This document shows, piece after piece, positions 43,646-55,733 of a stretch of DNA of 64,000 nt (position 1 is the first letter of the stretch; each line of letters opens with the position of its first letter). Below the pieces are notes generated by a model. It searched no databases. It was not told the origin of the DNA and saw nothing but the letters and a program-made list of their open reading frames with translations. Origin of the DNA: Macrothele yani (Eukaryota; Arthropoda; Arachnida; Araneae; Macrothelidae); the NCBI GenBank assembly GCA_039090855.1, contig CM076995.1, positions 119,858,270 to 119,922,269 on the forward strand, written 5' to 3'. The position numbers and the translations under genes are program-made.

Positions 43646-46577
43646 TGGCCAAGGCAGCCACCAGTGCGACATGAAGGCAGAGGGTGGTGCTAAGAATCCC
43701 AGGAGGACCGGACTAGGCTGCCATCTGATGCTGACCTTGGCTACGTATAATGGACGCTCCCTATCTTCTGATTCAAGGCTTCTTGAATTGGAAGAGGAAC
43801 TACAAATGATCAAGTGGGACATCGTCGGGCTAAGTGAGGTAAGGAGAAAAGGAGAAGATCTCATTGAACTGAAAAGTGGACATCTCCTCTACTATCGTGG
43901 GACAGATACTGGCAGAACTAGTGGTGTTGGATTTATAATAAACAAGAAACTGAAGGATAAAGTTGTAGAAGTTGAAAGTTCCTCTGACAGAGCTGCACGA
44001 CTCGTTATCCAACCCTCGAGAAGATACCAGGCTCAGATAATTCAAACTTATGCACCCACCACAAGTCATCCTGAAGAAGAAATTGAAGAATTTTATGAGG
44101 AAATTCGTCATCTAGATAATACAGGTAAGCAGCATTTGAAGATAATTATGGGAGATTTCAATGCAAAAATAGGGCAACGGCAACAGAATGAAACTTCGGT
44201 AGGTAAATTCGGTCACGGCAACAGAAACCAGCGTGGAAATACTCTCGTAGAGTTTGCAGAGGCAGAAGGGTTTTTCATCTTGAACTCCTTTTTCAAGAAA
44301 AAGCCACACAGGAAATGGACATGGAGACATCCATATAGAACGACAAGTGAAATTGTTTTTATTATGTGTAACAAAAAATTTGTCATAGAAGACTGCAGTG
44401 TGCTAAACAAGTTCAACACAGGTAGTGACCATAGATTGGTGAGATGTAAAATGCATCTCAACGCTAAATTTGAACGTGGCAAACTCATAAGACAAACAAA
44501 ATGTATTGACATAACCAACCTTAAAAAACACCATAATACCTTCAAGTTGGAACTGAAGAACAGATTCTCCGCTTTAGAAGGCCTAACATCGGAAGAAGTG
44601 GATATTTCTGAAGTTAACAGAAAAGTAACCAAAGCTCTTATGAAAACAGCAACAAAATTAGCTGGGTCTAAGAACAAGTTGCATGTGAACAAATTATCAG
44701 GAAAAACCAAAATGTTGATGCAAAAAAGAAGAGAGATGTGGACAACTAAAGAAGATGTGACTTTCAAAGTAGAATATATAGAGCTGTGCAAGACAGTACG
44801 AAAAAGTATCACTGAAGACGTAAGGAAATTCCACTGTAAACTAGTGAGGAAAGCAATTGAAAACAACCAAAGCCTAAAGATAGCAACGGGACATCTCAGT
44901 AAGGGAAGAAAACAGATTATGGCACTGAGAAAAGAAGATGGTTCTGTAACAAGAAATAGAGGCGAAATTTTGACAAGAGTGAAAGATTTCTACTCCAAAT
45001 TATATGAAAGGGATGATACATGTACTCCAGACATCATGAAAGGTACCAGTACCAGTGTTCTTCCAGTCCTCCCAGCAGAAGTTGCACATGCAATCAAGAA
45101 CATGAAGCGGGGAAAAGCTCCAGGAGAAGATGGAATTACTGTAGACATCATACAAGAAGCAAGTGGAGAAATCGAAACAGTACTCGCCCAAATTTTCACT
45201 CGATGCCTTAATGAAGGGAAGATTCCTGAGGATTGGAACAATGCTACAATGATCCTGCTACATAAAAAATGTGACATTGAGGATTTCAGGAACTACAGAC
45301 CTATCAGCCTCCTATCAGTGGTTTATAAAATCTTCACTAAAGTTCTTTCACAGTGCTTGAAGGTAACACTGGACATGGCTCAACCGAGAGAACAAGCTGG
45401 ATTCAGGAGTGGCTACAGCACAATAGATCATATCCACGTACTGAGAGAACTAATTGAAAGAGCGAGGGAATATGAACTTCCATTGTGCATGGCTTTTATC
45501 GATTATGCAAAAGCCTTTGATTCAGTGAAACCATCAGCAGTTACAATGGCTTTGAAATCCTGCGGTATTGAAGATGCATACATTAATATTATTAATAACA
45601 TCTATGAAAATGCAAGTGCAAAGATTTGGCTGTTTGAGAATACAGCACACATAAAAGTAGGAAAGGGAGTGAGACAAGGTGACACCATATCTCCGAAGCT
45701 CTTTAATGCTACATTGGAAGGTGTCTTTCAGTCGCTGAGCTGGGAAAACAAAGGGATAAAGATTAATGGAGATTATTTAACCCACCTTCGTTTTGCTGAT
45801 GACATAGTCATTTTTGCAGCTACCCCATCAGAGCTGCAGAGTATGATCCAGGAACTTGCTGACAAGAGTAAAGAAGTGGGATTAAAAATGAACTTTCAGA
45901 AGACAAAAGTGATGTTCAATGCTTTTTCAAGAAATGAAGATTTATCGATTGATGGAAAAAAGCTGGAGATAACAGACACGTACATTTATCTTGGATAGCA
46001 GATATCAAGTGAGGGTCACATTGATGAAGAAATTAATTGGCGTACAAAACTTGCCTGGAGAGCTTTTGGAAGAAACAGCATGATTTCAAGAGCAATATGC
46101 CATTATGTCTTAAAAGAAAAGTGTTTGATCAATGCATCCTTCCAGTGCTTACGTATGGTGCAGAGACGTGGACTTTAACTAAAAGAGACATACAAAGGCT
46201 GCAGACAACTCAAAGTAGCATGGAGAGGTGCATGCTTGGTGTAACCAGGAGAGATAAGAAGAGGAACTCGTGGATCCGAAAAATGATAAGAGTGGAAGAC
46301 ATCATGATCAGAGTTAAATCCCTGAAATGGCAGTGGGCTGGACATACTGCCAGAAGGACAGACCATCGATGGACAGCCGAAATTTTAGATTGGGTTCCAA
46401 GGGACAGGAAAAGACCCAGAAGAAGACCACATGGGAGATGGGTGGATGAAATTCGAAAGTATGCGGGAGTGACATGGAGGAGACTGGCACAAGACAGACC
46501 ATTGTGGAGGAAACTTGGGGAGACCTTCGTCCAGCAGTGGATTGATAATGGTTGACAATGATGATGATGATGATGAT
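43646..46577 (+). mobile_element. RTE-type LINE inserted into the hAT transposase
   Basis: It begins at about 43646 (TGGCCAAGGCAGCC), which corresponds to a point just upstream of the ORF in the copy at 12378-15547. It is therefore missing about 250 bp of the 5' region but has the whole coding sequence. It ends with (GAT)n at 46556-46577, the RTE-type simple-repeat tail. A target duplication was not clear. Confidence 0.85.
43671..46555 (+). pseudogene. RTE endonuclease-reverse transcriptase, nearly intact
   Basis: The first frame runs 775 residues (43671-45998). The APE endonuclease has LATYNGRSLSS, GLSEVRRKGEDL, IIMGDFNAKIGQRQQ (catalytic Asp and Asn) and GSDHRLVRCKM (Asp-His). The RT has NYRPISLLSVVYKIF, EQAGFRSGYSTID, MAFIDYAKAFDSV (motif A), VRQGDTISPKLFN (motif B) and LRFADDIVIFAAT (motif C). 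A TAG after YIYLG at about 45996 and a small frame change near 46080 separate the C-terminal part at 46037-46555 (GAETWTLTKRD, RRRPHGRWVDEIRK). Both catalytic domains look intact, unlike the copy at 12389-15260. Confidence 0.88.
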
Positions 46578-46589
46578 ATCATATTATAC

Positions 46590-46990
46590 TACAGTCGCCA
46601 TCACCTGGTGCATATCATGCACGCTGTTGGCTTTCATAGTTTGTATGCTTATCGACATTTAACGAAAGCATGTCTTCAGCACTTAGGTCAATACACAACT
46701 CTTTCAAACATCTGAATTTCTTTGTGGTCAAATTTTCTTTAGCTTGAACATAAATGATGTTCATAGCAGAGGTCACTCACTGCCTTTTCTTGTTTTGAGC
46801 AAGTCATGGAAACAGCCTTCTTCCACTCCTCTTTCTCAACAGAATTTTTGCTGTCCATGGAAAACCGGTGATCTCTTGTATTCTCATGCTTCGTTAAGGA
46901 ATCAGCTTTAATACCTTTATTTCCTAAAATTACAAAAAAATGGCATCCTGTAAGAAAAATATTTATCTGTGTGAACTACTTAACTTCATA
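46590..46990 (-). pseudogene. hAT transposase N-terminal fragment
   Basis: Read minus, 46780-46940 gives KADSLTKHENTRDHRFS, then KEEWKKAVSMTCSKQEK, resembling the N-terminal zinc-finger and linker region of ZBED-type hAT transposases (SLKRHEASKEH-like). Further on, LCIDLSAEDMLSLNVDKH leads towards the LINE insertion. It is continuous in sense with the fragment at 42196-43645 once the LINE is set aside. The frames are broken. Confidence 0.65.
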
Positions 46991-46999
46991 AGTCATGGA

Positions 47000-48800
47000 A
47001 ACATTTTTTTCCCTTGCCTAATTCCAAACACTGACCAGAATTGAAAAACATACCATTGAGGAACAGCAACCTCTAGTATCTAATAATGCCACGAGCCGGA
47101 ACAGACTGTTCATACTGATGCTGCTTATGCCGTGATATCTCCCAATGCATGGAGGAAGACAGGCAATGGTCTCTGACAGGACCTGTCAGCATGTCATTAT
47201 GATTTGATACCCAAATTGAAAAAAACATTGAGAGGGAAATGCTTTTGTACACTGGAAGAAATTTGCTATATAGTGAGGCAATAGAGTGCAAGATTTGACA
47301 ATGCTGAAGCTGATGGTACTCTCTGACTTCCTTATCATTGGCAGCAAGTAATTGATAATCTCAGATAATACTTTGAATGTTCTTATTCTTAAAGGAAATG
47401 TGTGTGAATTCTGTGTTCAACACTACTACTTGTAAGTTGAAAGAATACAAAATGCGCAATTGATAAGCTTGAATTGTGAGTTAACTCTTGCTTCCCTTAC
47501 CTTTAATGAATAGTAGAATATATTATGTGCTTTAATGTTTATATTTTGAAATTTCTTCACTGAAATGCCTCTGCCCGTAAGAAAATTGTGTGTCATGACT
47601 TACAAAGTACACCCCCCCCACTGTAAATATTAAAATTAAAAAATTGTGGAAACAATTATCTGAACAAATAGTGTTTTTTTTGGGGGGGGGGATCCGTTTT
47701 TAAAGGGTTTGTGCAGTTTGTATAAACTCCTGAAATTTTAATGAGTTTTATAAAGGTCTTAAACTGCTTCATATATTTTTGTCTGAAGTGCTAAAATAAT
47801 TGAATAATGGGTACCAGAGTTAAGTTAAATACTGGTAAGTAGCGCATTTTCTTCGTATAGTCAGCAGACTATCTGTTTTTTGTTTTTTGCCAGTGAAAAT
47901 GTTAGGTGCGGACTATACAAGGGTGCGGACAATATGGTAATTTTTTAATGAAGTTGCAAGAAAATATCCACCCTTTCCTTTCTAATGCCGTCGTAACAAC
48001 TAACGATATTAAAACTGGCCGGTTCCCTTTATTTTTGTTTACTTCCTATTTTTCTAATGTCTTCCTAACGAGTAACTGTACTTATCTCTGCCACCCCCTT
48101 TCATTTTTCTATATTTTTAATGACATAATAACTAACGGTTTTACCTCTGCCCCCCCCCCCCCCATTTGTTTTCGGAAGTGCTGACTATCCAACTATATAT
48201 GAAAAAAATCTTTTCCTGGGAAAATTAAAAAAAAATCTGATTCTCCAAAATAAGTAAACAAACACTTCATATATACATATAATTGAAAAAAAAAGTCCTC
48301 CCGTAGTTATGGGCAGGCACGTAGTAATCAAAACTAATAAAAGAATTAATACGGCGTAATTTCAAAAGTTCTTAACGAATTCCGGCGAAAATTAAAACTT
48401 AACTTCGTGTTGTAGCCTCTCGTTCACTGCAGAAATTTCATTAACTTAAATTAAAAACTGGGGAAAATGTACTTCAGAAAAATATCCCCCAATCCGATTG
48501 TCAAAAGAGTCCCGGAGGCCGGAGTGTCAGTGATTGATCGACAGATGACAGCAGCACTGCCTCTTCTCTCTGCTGTCCAGTCTTGTACCCTTACCCCCAA
48601 GGGGATGAAAAACTGTTGCGGTGAATTACGAGCGGTTAGAGGAATAAAACAAAAGTTAACAAACAAAAATTATTTTTAAAGGATATATAAATGTTTAAAC
48701 AGGAAAGGTTAAAAAAATATGCAAAATAGCGGTAAAGCAAGTAGAATTTCCGTAAAATTTGCCGGTCAGCCTGTCGAAACTTGGCTGCCCTGGTGTCACC
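47000..48800. other. Non-coding, scattered transposon-like ends
   Basis: No gene is supported. G-, C- and T-runs occur near 47680 and 48150. A stretch AGGTGCGGACTATACAAGGG (about 47905) resembles terminal sequences of DNA transposons but has no partner found. Confidence 0.45.
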
Positions 48801-48802
48801 CA

Positions 48803-49650
48803 TTTTGGTAAAGGTGCATTAATTTTAATGCTTAAAAAGTTACTGATTTTTTTTTTTTTTTCAAAAATGTGTACAAAAGTACAAACACTTAACGAGTGAC
48901 TGATTTTTCTAGCTGATGCACATAGCTTCTGATTCATTCGAAGTGAAAAAGTAGCGATCTCCGATGTGTTTCGGCAATCGGCAGCCAAATCGTATCACGA
49001 TGTTCTCTAAATTCTTTCAAATGTAGGCTGAACATCGTGGATTTTTTTAAAGAAATTTATGAAACAGAGTTCAGTTCAGTATAGAAGCAATCAACATTAT
49101 TATTTATTTTTAATCGAAAAAAATATTTGCACCTTCAGTAAAGACGTTCTTTTTTCCATAATTTTTGCTAAGTATTTCAAATTTTCGTGCCACTCGTTTT
49201 GGTATGGGTGCTTTAATTTGAATGCTTAGGTGTTAATTTTTTAAATGTATACAAACCTTGAATGAGTGACAGATTTTTTTCTAACGAAGCATGTGGCTTT
49301 CTGTTCATTCATAGTGAAAGAGTAATGATCTTGGATGTGATTCGGAAATCGGAATTGCAATTATATTTTTAAAATTAATTATTTTAGATGTTTAAATCTT
49401 AGAGAACCTCATTTTAGATATACTTAGTAAACATTAAATTGTGGTATAGGGAATGACCTACTAGTCTTGGCAATCAGTAGCCGAATCACATCGCGATGTT
49501 CAGTCTAAATTCTTTCAAATTTAGACTGGACATAATTAATGTTTTTAAAGAAATTTATGCAACAGAAGTTGAATATACACAACATTATTACTTGTTTTAT
49601 AGAAAAAAGGGACAAATCTTATCTTCAGTAAAGGCGTTTTTCTTTCCAGC
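48803..49650. repeat. Two diverged direct copies of about 370 bp
   Basis: 48803-49170 and 49193-49650 share CATTTTGGTAAAGGTGC/CGTTTTGGTATGGGTGC, GAGTGACTGATTTTT/GAGTGACAGATTTTT, TCGCGATGTTCAGTCTAAA-like text, CTAAATTCTTTCAAAT and AAAGAAATTTATG. The second copy has an extra stretch in the middle. Neither is coding. Confidence 0.75.
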
Positions 49651-50629
49651 ATTTTTGCACCATTTGCAAGTAAAAACGCAATCTTTCTCGCACTTTTCTA
49701 CCTCTAACCACCGATAACTAATTTTCCACTTTTCTATTAAGGATTGAGAAATATTTATTTTTCGCGATTTTTCGTAATCAATTCTTGGTTTTTTAGAAAT
49801 CCGATCATTACTGGCAGGCGATCTCCAAACAGCAAAGGTTTGTCAACAAACAAAGCTTTTGCTGAAACAAACTAAACTTAAGCAAATGCAGATTCTAGGC
49901 ACGTATAATAAAAATAGAAATTACGTCATGGCTGGTCACGGGTTAGGTCCTTAGGTCAGGCCACTCTTGGAAGGGCCCCAGAATGCATTGCAACCACTTT
50001 GCTTTTCCATAGCGACCCCACCCTCCCCCTCCACCACACACACCACCGGAGAAACGGAGGAAGTTGAATCTTTCATACCACCTGCTCACGGGGTTCAAAA
50101 GTCAATTAGAAAAAAATCGTTAGTTTTTTTGGGTTTTAAAAAAAAAACCCTAATTCAAAAACATCGTTAGTTTTCCTGCAAATTTTCGTCCTCGCAATTT
50201 GACGAATTCTCCGAAGCATTTGTTCGCGAATTTCAAATTTTTGTCGCAAGCCCGTGGTGAGTCACGGTGCAGTATGAAATAAGTTTTTTTGCTAAAAAAA
50301 TGTGAAGGACCATGGGCTAAATTAAATAGAACTAGCAGGTTCCAGCCAACAAGCCCACCACCATCTCATAGTACTGATATTTCACTTTTATATTTTTCCT
50401 TTTTGTATAGGCAAATAACAATTATTCAGTTATACCACGTGAAAATGAAGTGCAAAATTGAAAATGTTAATTTTGACTTCAGTTTTGCAATTTAAACCGT
50501 CAGATGATTAAGTGCAAAATTCAAATCTCCTACATTTTATTGCATATTTGATTATTCTTTCAGATGGGAACTGATTTGACCGGTAGAACTGTCTTTTAAA
50601 TTGCATAAACTTTAAATTATTGCATCCAC
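49651..50629. other. Non-coding spacer
   Basis: No recognised gene or element. A run of AAAAAAAAACCC near 50140 and C-rich text near 50025 are low complexity. Confidence 0.45.
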
Positions 50630-50642
50630 AAACTTCAGTTAC

Positions 50643-50871
50643 CCCCCATGGTGGGGCAGTGGTCTAAGCAATGGCTTCTGATCATTCACCCGAGATGGGC
50701 CTGGGTTTGAATCCCAGTGAGGCATGGATGTTGTGTTTGTCTTACGGCGCTGGTTCTCTCTTTTCCCTGGAACCTGTGACCCTAAATTAGGGACAGGTGG
50801 CTGCTTATAGCCCACTGAGTTGTTCACGATGGTCGTTAAACCTTATAATAATAATAATAATAATAATAATA
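50643..50871 (+). repeat. tRNA-derived SINE with target duplication
   Basis: The head has an A-box-like GGGGCAGTGGTCTAAGCAA and a clear B box GGGTTTGAATCCC. The body contains CCCTGGAACCTGTGACCC and CACGATGGTCGTTAAACC, with an (ATA)n tail. Flanks AAACTTCAGTTAC (50630-50642) and AAACTTCAATTAC (50872-50884) are a 13-bp target-site duplication with one difference. The family also occurs at 17781. It would be mobilised by a LINE partner, possibly of RTE type. Confidence 0.88.
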
Positions 50872-51509
50872 AAACTTCAATTACATGGGAAAATATTGTG
50901 AACTTCAAGTCATGAAGTCATGTGTAAAAGTATATTTGTGCACATATCTGTCATTGTTGCGTATTGTTGGTAAGGTCCTTGAAATAATTTAGGGCTGGTG
51001 CTTAAAAAGCCCTTTGTGGCCTGTTTCATGATTTCAACTTGAAATCTGATGATTTCCTTTTGTTACAGTTAGTGCATTAAAATACATCTGCAATGTTGTT
51101 CTAAAAAAAAAAAAAAGAAAGAAAGAAAGAAAAGCAAACAAAGTTTGCACAGCAATTTTTCTTGCATGTAAGTTGGCACAGATTTCATATGGATTGCGTC
51201 GTCAGTGCATTCAGCCTTGTCTCCGTCACTGTCTTCTATCTCTCTGTTATGACACTTTCAGTTGGAATTCCCAAAGTAAGCAAATCAGCAGCAACAAAAT
51301 AGTCAATGTGACTTACAAAGGCAAAATTGTAATTATATTTTGTTTCAGCCATTCTGATAAGGGTAGATCGTCTTCACTAACATTTTGGTTACAAACTGGA
51401 AATTCGCACAATCAGCATAATGAAAAAAAGGAGTGGCAGAAATCCATGTAACACAATAATGATTTTTTAAGAAATTTAGTCATGAAAAAAGTCGCCTGTT
51501 CACTTCCTG

Positions 51510-52075
51510 AACTTTGAACCACCCATCAATTCTCTGACCCTATTTATTTCAACCTATCCTTTCGTTATAAACTTTGTTCAGTGTTCAAATCCTGTGGTTT
51601 CAGGGTTGCACTTAAGCATTCACCACAACTTCATAATCTTTTTCTTAAAGATGGAAATCCAGACAAACATCTTCACTTACCAGGTGCTTATTTTATTCTA
51701 GTCAACACCTCACAGTAAGTGTTAACTACTACATTGGAAGTACATACCATGGTATTAATCAGTGTGTGGCAGAATACATTCCCAATTTTAATAAAGGTAG
51801 CCCATCTACTTCCCTTTCATTATTAACCATGAATGATATTTCTGCTGTTCCTGATAAGAAAAATACAGAATGCATTGCTGCATTCATTAATAGGAAATCT
51901 CTTAGGTATCATGAAGGTATAGAAATTTGTTTTTCCCATGATACCTCTAATATGGACTCACCACATCAAATTCCTATTATTTGGAAATCCATTTAAAGTC
52001 TGGCAACATCTGATACACCTCGTGTTATCTTCATTTATTCTGTGGCAAAAAGTAAAAGTCCACGTGCATTTAAAA
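51510..52075 (+). mobile_element. Decayed Penelope-like GIY-YIG remnant
   Basis: The layout follows the PLE at 22417-23060: KVCSIFKSFG-like text, then LKDGNPDKHLHLPGAYFI, a GIY-YIG start at about 51680, YYIGSTYHGINQCVAEYI, STSLSLLTMNDISAVPD, and a 3' end IPIIWKSI. Several stops are present. Although similar to the 21744 family, it is strongly diverged and single-armed, with no inverted partner seen. Confidence 0.75.
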
Positions 52076-52586
52076 ACTTAATTTTTTTAGTAAACTATTA
52101 TGGTCAGAAAAGTGTGTGCAGATGACCATAATAATCTTTTTAGATTGGTTTCATCAGGCATTTGTGCAGAAAGTAAATTCTCATTTAAAAGCACAATACC
52201 TACCAGCAAAAGCACTGCTGCTACTACATTGGCCATCCATCTGTCAAGGAATTAAAATATTTTATCACCAAATGTTAGTGTATTTTGTCAGCCAGTGGTT
52301 CAGCATGCAATCCAGGCAATAAAAGTAAGAAGCAAAACAAAATTGTTATTCAGTGTCATGGCATCAGAATAGCCTATTGAAACTGTGATCTGCAACTTAA
52401 TTTAAAAGAAGTAATTTTATTAATGGACAAATGAGACAGTCTTCCTAAAAACACCATAATTTCTTGGAAGAAACTGTGGCCTATGTCATCAACTTCAAAA
52501 GAAGATTAGATAGATGTAGAAAATCTTAATGACGATCAACTTGAAATGGAAGTTTTAGTAAGACAAATCTTCTAACAATGCAAATA

Positions 52587-53994
52587 CACTGCTGGCCACC
52601 CAAAATGCAACACCAAAAAGGAAGCATCCGATTGGCCTGAAATTCGCAGCATGCGTCGCCCACGAGAGGACATGCAAACGATTAGCATTGCACGGCATAT
52701 GCAAATCATGTGCTCCCAGCACGCCACTGAGAAGCACTATAAGAAGGGTGCACAGAAGGCGGGGTGTAGGTAGTGTAAGTGTGTTGTGCTGCCGGACCTA
52801 TGCGTGGGAAGCTTCCCGATGCCTCGTCGCAGAATACGGCAGTCATTCCAGCATGTTTCGGAGTTCAACAGAGGATGAATAGTGGCTTATCGCGACAGCG
52901 GTTTATCGTACCGAGACATCGGCGCCCGTGTGGGACGACATCCAGCCATAGTGAGGCGAGTATGGATTCGGTGGGTGCAGGAGGGATGCACGGACCAGCG
53001 TGAGCGATTGCCGCAGCCGCTGCACACCACCGAAGGAGAGGACTGGCATGTTGTGCGGTGAGCATTGACGGCTCGCATCGCCACATCACGAACGTTAGCG
53101 CCGGAATTAGGGTGTGTTGCACAACAACCTGTGTCAGCACGTACCATTCGACGTCGTCTGGAGGAGCGGGGACTTTGTCGCACGCCGCCCATTGCTCCAA
53201 TTACCATTTACGTTACACCACCGGCGAGTGCGGCGGCAGTGGGCCCTTGAACGCCTCACCTGGACTACGGAATGGCATGACGTTGTCTTCTCCGACGAAT
53301 CCCGCTTCTGCCTGCAACACCACGATGGTCGGATCCGCGCGTGGCGGCACTGCGGCGAAACACTGTATGACGCCTGCATTATGCATTGCCATACCGATCC
53401 GTCGCCTGGCGTTATGGTTTGGGGTACAATTGGATATGGCACCCGCACCCCTCTGGTACGCATCGCCGGTACACTCAACAACCGCCGCTACATCTCCGAC
53501 GTTTTAGAGCCTGTAGTCCTCCCTTAACTGCAGGACCTGCCAGCGGCCACGTTTCAACAGGACAACGCGCGCCCTCATGTGGCACGCATCGTGCAACAAT
53601 TCTTCACGGCCCACCAGGTGTCACTGCTGCCGTGGCCCGCCTGTTCTCCCGATATGTCGCCCATCGAACACGTCTGGTCGCTGATCGGCAACCGAGTGAC
53701 CCGGCAAGCACCACCTGCGGCTGCGCTTATAAACTGTGGTAATGTGTGGAAGCAGCCTGGACCAACATACCCCAAGTCCACATCCAAAGCCTCTTTCGTT
53801 CGATGATGCAGCGTGTAGCGGCCGTTATTGCCAGCCATGGGGGCCACACGAACTGTTGATGTCTGCATGTTCTGCACGTCGCACGGGCCTGTAAGCTCAA
53901 TCGTTTCATCTTTGTATCCTTTGTTATGTGTCCAGTAAATCTGGTTTGCCATCTCATGTCCTTCTTGGTGTTGCATTTTGGGTGGCCTGCAGTG
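52587..53994 (+). mobile_element. Tc1-like transposon, GC-rich
   Basis: Inverted ends CACTGCTGGCCACCC and GGGTGGCCTGCAGTG extend with AAAATGCAACACCAA. TA flanks both sides (52585-52586 and 53995-53996). At 1,408 bp and far higher GC than the surroundings, it contrasts with the neighbouring AT-rich DNA. It is related to, but distinct from, the Tc1 at 27621-29050. Confidence 0.92.
52819..53859 (+). pseudogene. Tc1 transposase (DD34E) with stops and frameshifts
   Basis: It starts MPRRRIRQSFQHVSEFNRG. The HTH has SGLSYRDIGARVGRHPAIV, and ARTIRRRLEERGLCR follows. The catalytic residues are the Asp in VVFSDESRFCL, the Asp in FQQDNARPHVARI and the Glu in SPDMSPIEHVW, with 34 residues between the last two. 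In-frame TGA codons replace probable CGA (for example after EFNRG), pointing to CpG decay. A TAA follows EPVVLP. Small frame shifts occur near 53200 and 53750. The C-terminus ends GGHTNC at 53859. Confidence 0.88.
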
Positions 53995-55733
53995 TAGTTT
54001 GGCCTCTGATGATGAGAAATAAAGTATTCAAGAACAAAATGATATCTGCCATGAAAATTTGCCTGACAGGAAAGTTATTCTGGTCAACACCACACAGTAA
54101 GATAAAGAGAGAATTGATGACAAAGCAGAAAAAGGAGATCTGGCCTGGCCAATTAACAAATGAGTCACACAATTCTAGTTCAGTCATTTAACACATGCTT
54201 GGCATGGACTGACGAAGACAACATCCCAATTCATGCATGAACTTCTATTACTTCAACATCTTTGTTACAAGGCATTTTCTTTAAAGAGTTAAAAAATATA
54301 TTTACTGAAACAAATTATACTTTTTCAAAAAAAAAAAATATATATATATATATATATAAATAAAATAATCAAGCAGATATGTTAAATCATTTAATTCTAA
54401 TCATACTGTATACCTTATTTTTCATAATTTGTTCTTATTAATTGTTTGATAATATGCACTCATATAATGTCCTGTAAAATTACTATTGTTTTATCAAAAA
54501 TATATTCACTACTGTATTATTGTGACTGCACTGTGCTTTATATAAATGGTGATCTAAACATGCCATACATTACACTAATTAGTTTGGATTATTGAGACTG
54601 CACTGTACTTTATGTAAATATTTATCACATCTGTATATTTTACATACAGTACAGCCTCGAAAATCCGGACCTCCAAATTCCGGAAACCTCCGAAATTCGG
54701 ACTTTTTCCAATTTTCCGTTGTTGTTTTTTAATCTGCTGGACTGCCGAGGTCATGGATTTAAAATAACAGGGTAATATTATGCATATTGAATATTTCAAA
54801 AACAAATATATTGATTATTTACTAAAATGTTGCGATAAAATTTTTACAGAAATTTATAAAATATGATGTTGCGATCCCTAAGTCAAGTAACACTATGTAG
54901 CCGCAACTGTGGTAACGAAGGAAGTGCGTTGGATGGAAATAAGTTGCACATGTATCAAGAATGCTGCTTGCCAATTGGTTGCTGGAAAAGCATAGCAAGT
55001 GTCTTTCTTTAGCGCAGGGTTGTACATATAAAAATACACTGTATTTTCTTCCTGCAAACACTTTTGGCCCCGAAAATTTCCTGCGGGTTTTCAGGGGTCA
55101 AGAATTGTCGCAATCCAACGCTGCGAAAAAGATCTGGTGCTGATAGGCAGCTAATGAGTGTTACTAGTGGTGTTACTGACTCCTCGGCAGCTGCAGCGGG
55201 GCACAGGCAACAACAGGGCGTACTGCAGGTTCGAAATCCAAGGAAAATTACTGTGCTAGGGGGCAAAGAAGTAAAGCTTGTGGGGGCACAAATTGTTCTA
55301 GTTACGCCACTGGGTGTTACAGTTTCAGTTCTCCACAAATCCCATGAAATTACTGAACTTGTATGTACGTACATACTTACTGAGTTCTGACCAGCGACAA
55401 ACAACTTCACTGTGAACTGAAATGTGCCCCTGGCCAACTCAAAAAATCTTATCTGACCCTCGGCCGCAATTGAAGAAAAACTGGCAGAGGGAGGGATAGT
55501 TACACATGCTCAGAGAGAAAGAACGTTTTCCAGTTTTATTTGTTGTGCGACACACGCATTTTCTCATAATTCTGCCGATTGTTCATATGTATGTACAGAT
55601 GTTGAATTTTCAAGACCCGAAATATCACTTTCCTTTTTTCATTGGTTATATGCTACAGTACTTCCGTACATGCGACTTCTGTACACTTCAAATTGTGTTC
55701 ATTTCATGAGATTTCCGTACATGCAGGGTGGCC

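Larger units (their letters stand above)
41442..47000 (-). mobile_element. hAT transposon (KIAA1586/ZBED-like) split by an RTE LINE
   Basis: The left terminus CAGGGTTCCTACAGTCC at 41442 is followed by TTATAAATCCTTAAAAATTG, a terminus style common in hAT elements. The minus-strand transposase lies inside and is interrupted by the LINE at 43646-46577. N-terminal sequence resumes at 46590-46990. The matching right terminus was not located. Degenerate TTTATAAAGGTCTT near 47747 may mark its neighbourhood, so the right boundary given is the last coding-like sequence. Confidence 0.7.
52100..54200 (+). pseudogene. Tigger/pogo-type transposase remnant, split by Tc1
   Basis: Before the Tc1 insertion, the plus strand reads DWFHQAFVQKVNSHLKAQ, then YLPAKALLLL, and in a shifted frame QPVVQHAIQAIKVRSKT. 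These match the usual Tigger text (WFHQAFV, ALLLLDNAPAH, QPMDQGVIQAIKVRY). The catalytic DNAPAH Asp is lost (LLLLHWPS). Following text to about 52560 and after the Tc1 (53997-54200, SLASDDEK and an acidic or Lys-rich stretch) is compatible with the C-terminus but weak. Confidence 0.6.

Noticed and set aside
44213..44866. Long minus-strand frame opposite the RTE LINE
   Set aside because: It is an antisense shadow of the LINE endonuclease region, and the same shadow appears opposite each LINE copy.
55064..55390. A 108-codon frame with mixed composition inside the Tigger element
   Set aside because: No domain recognised, and overlapping frames exist on the other strand; probably element 5' non-coding sequence.
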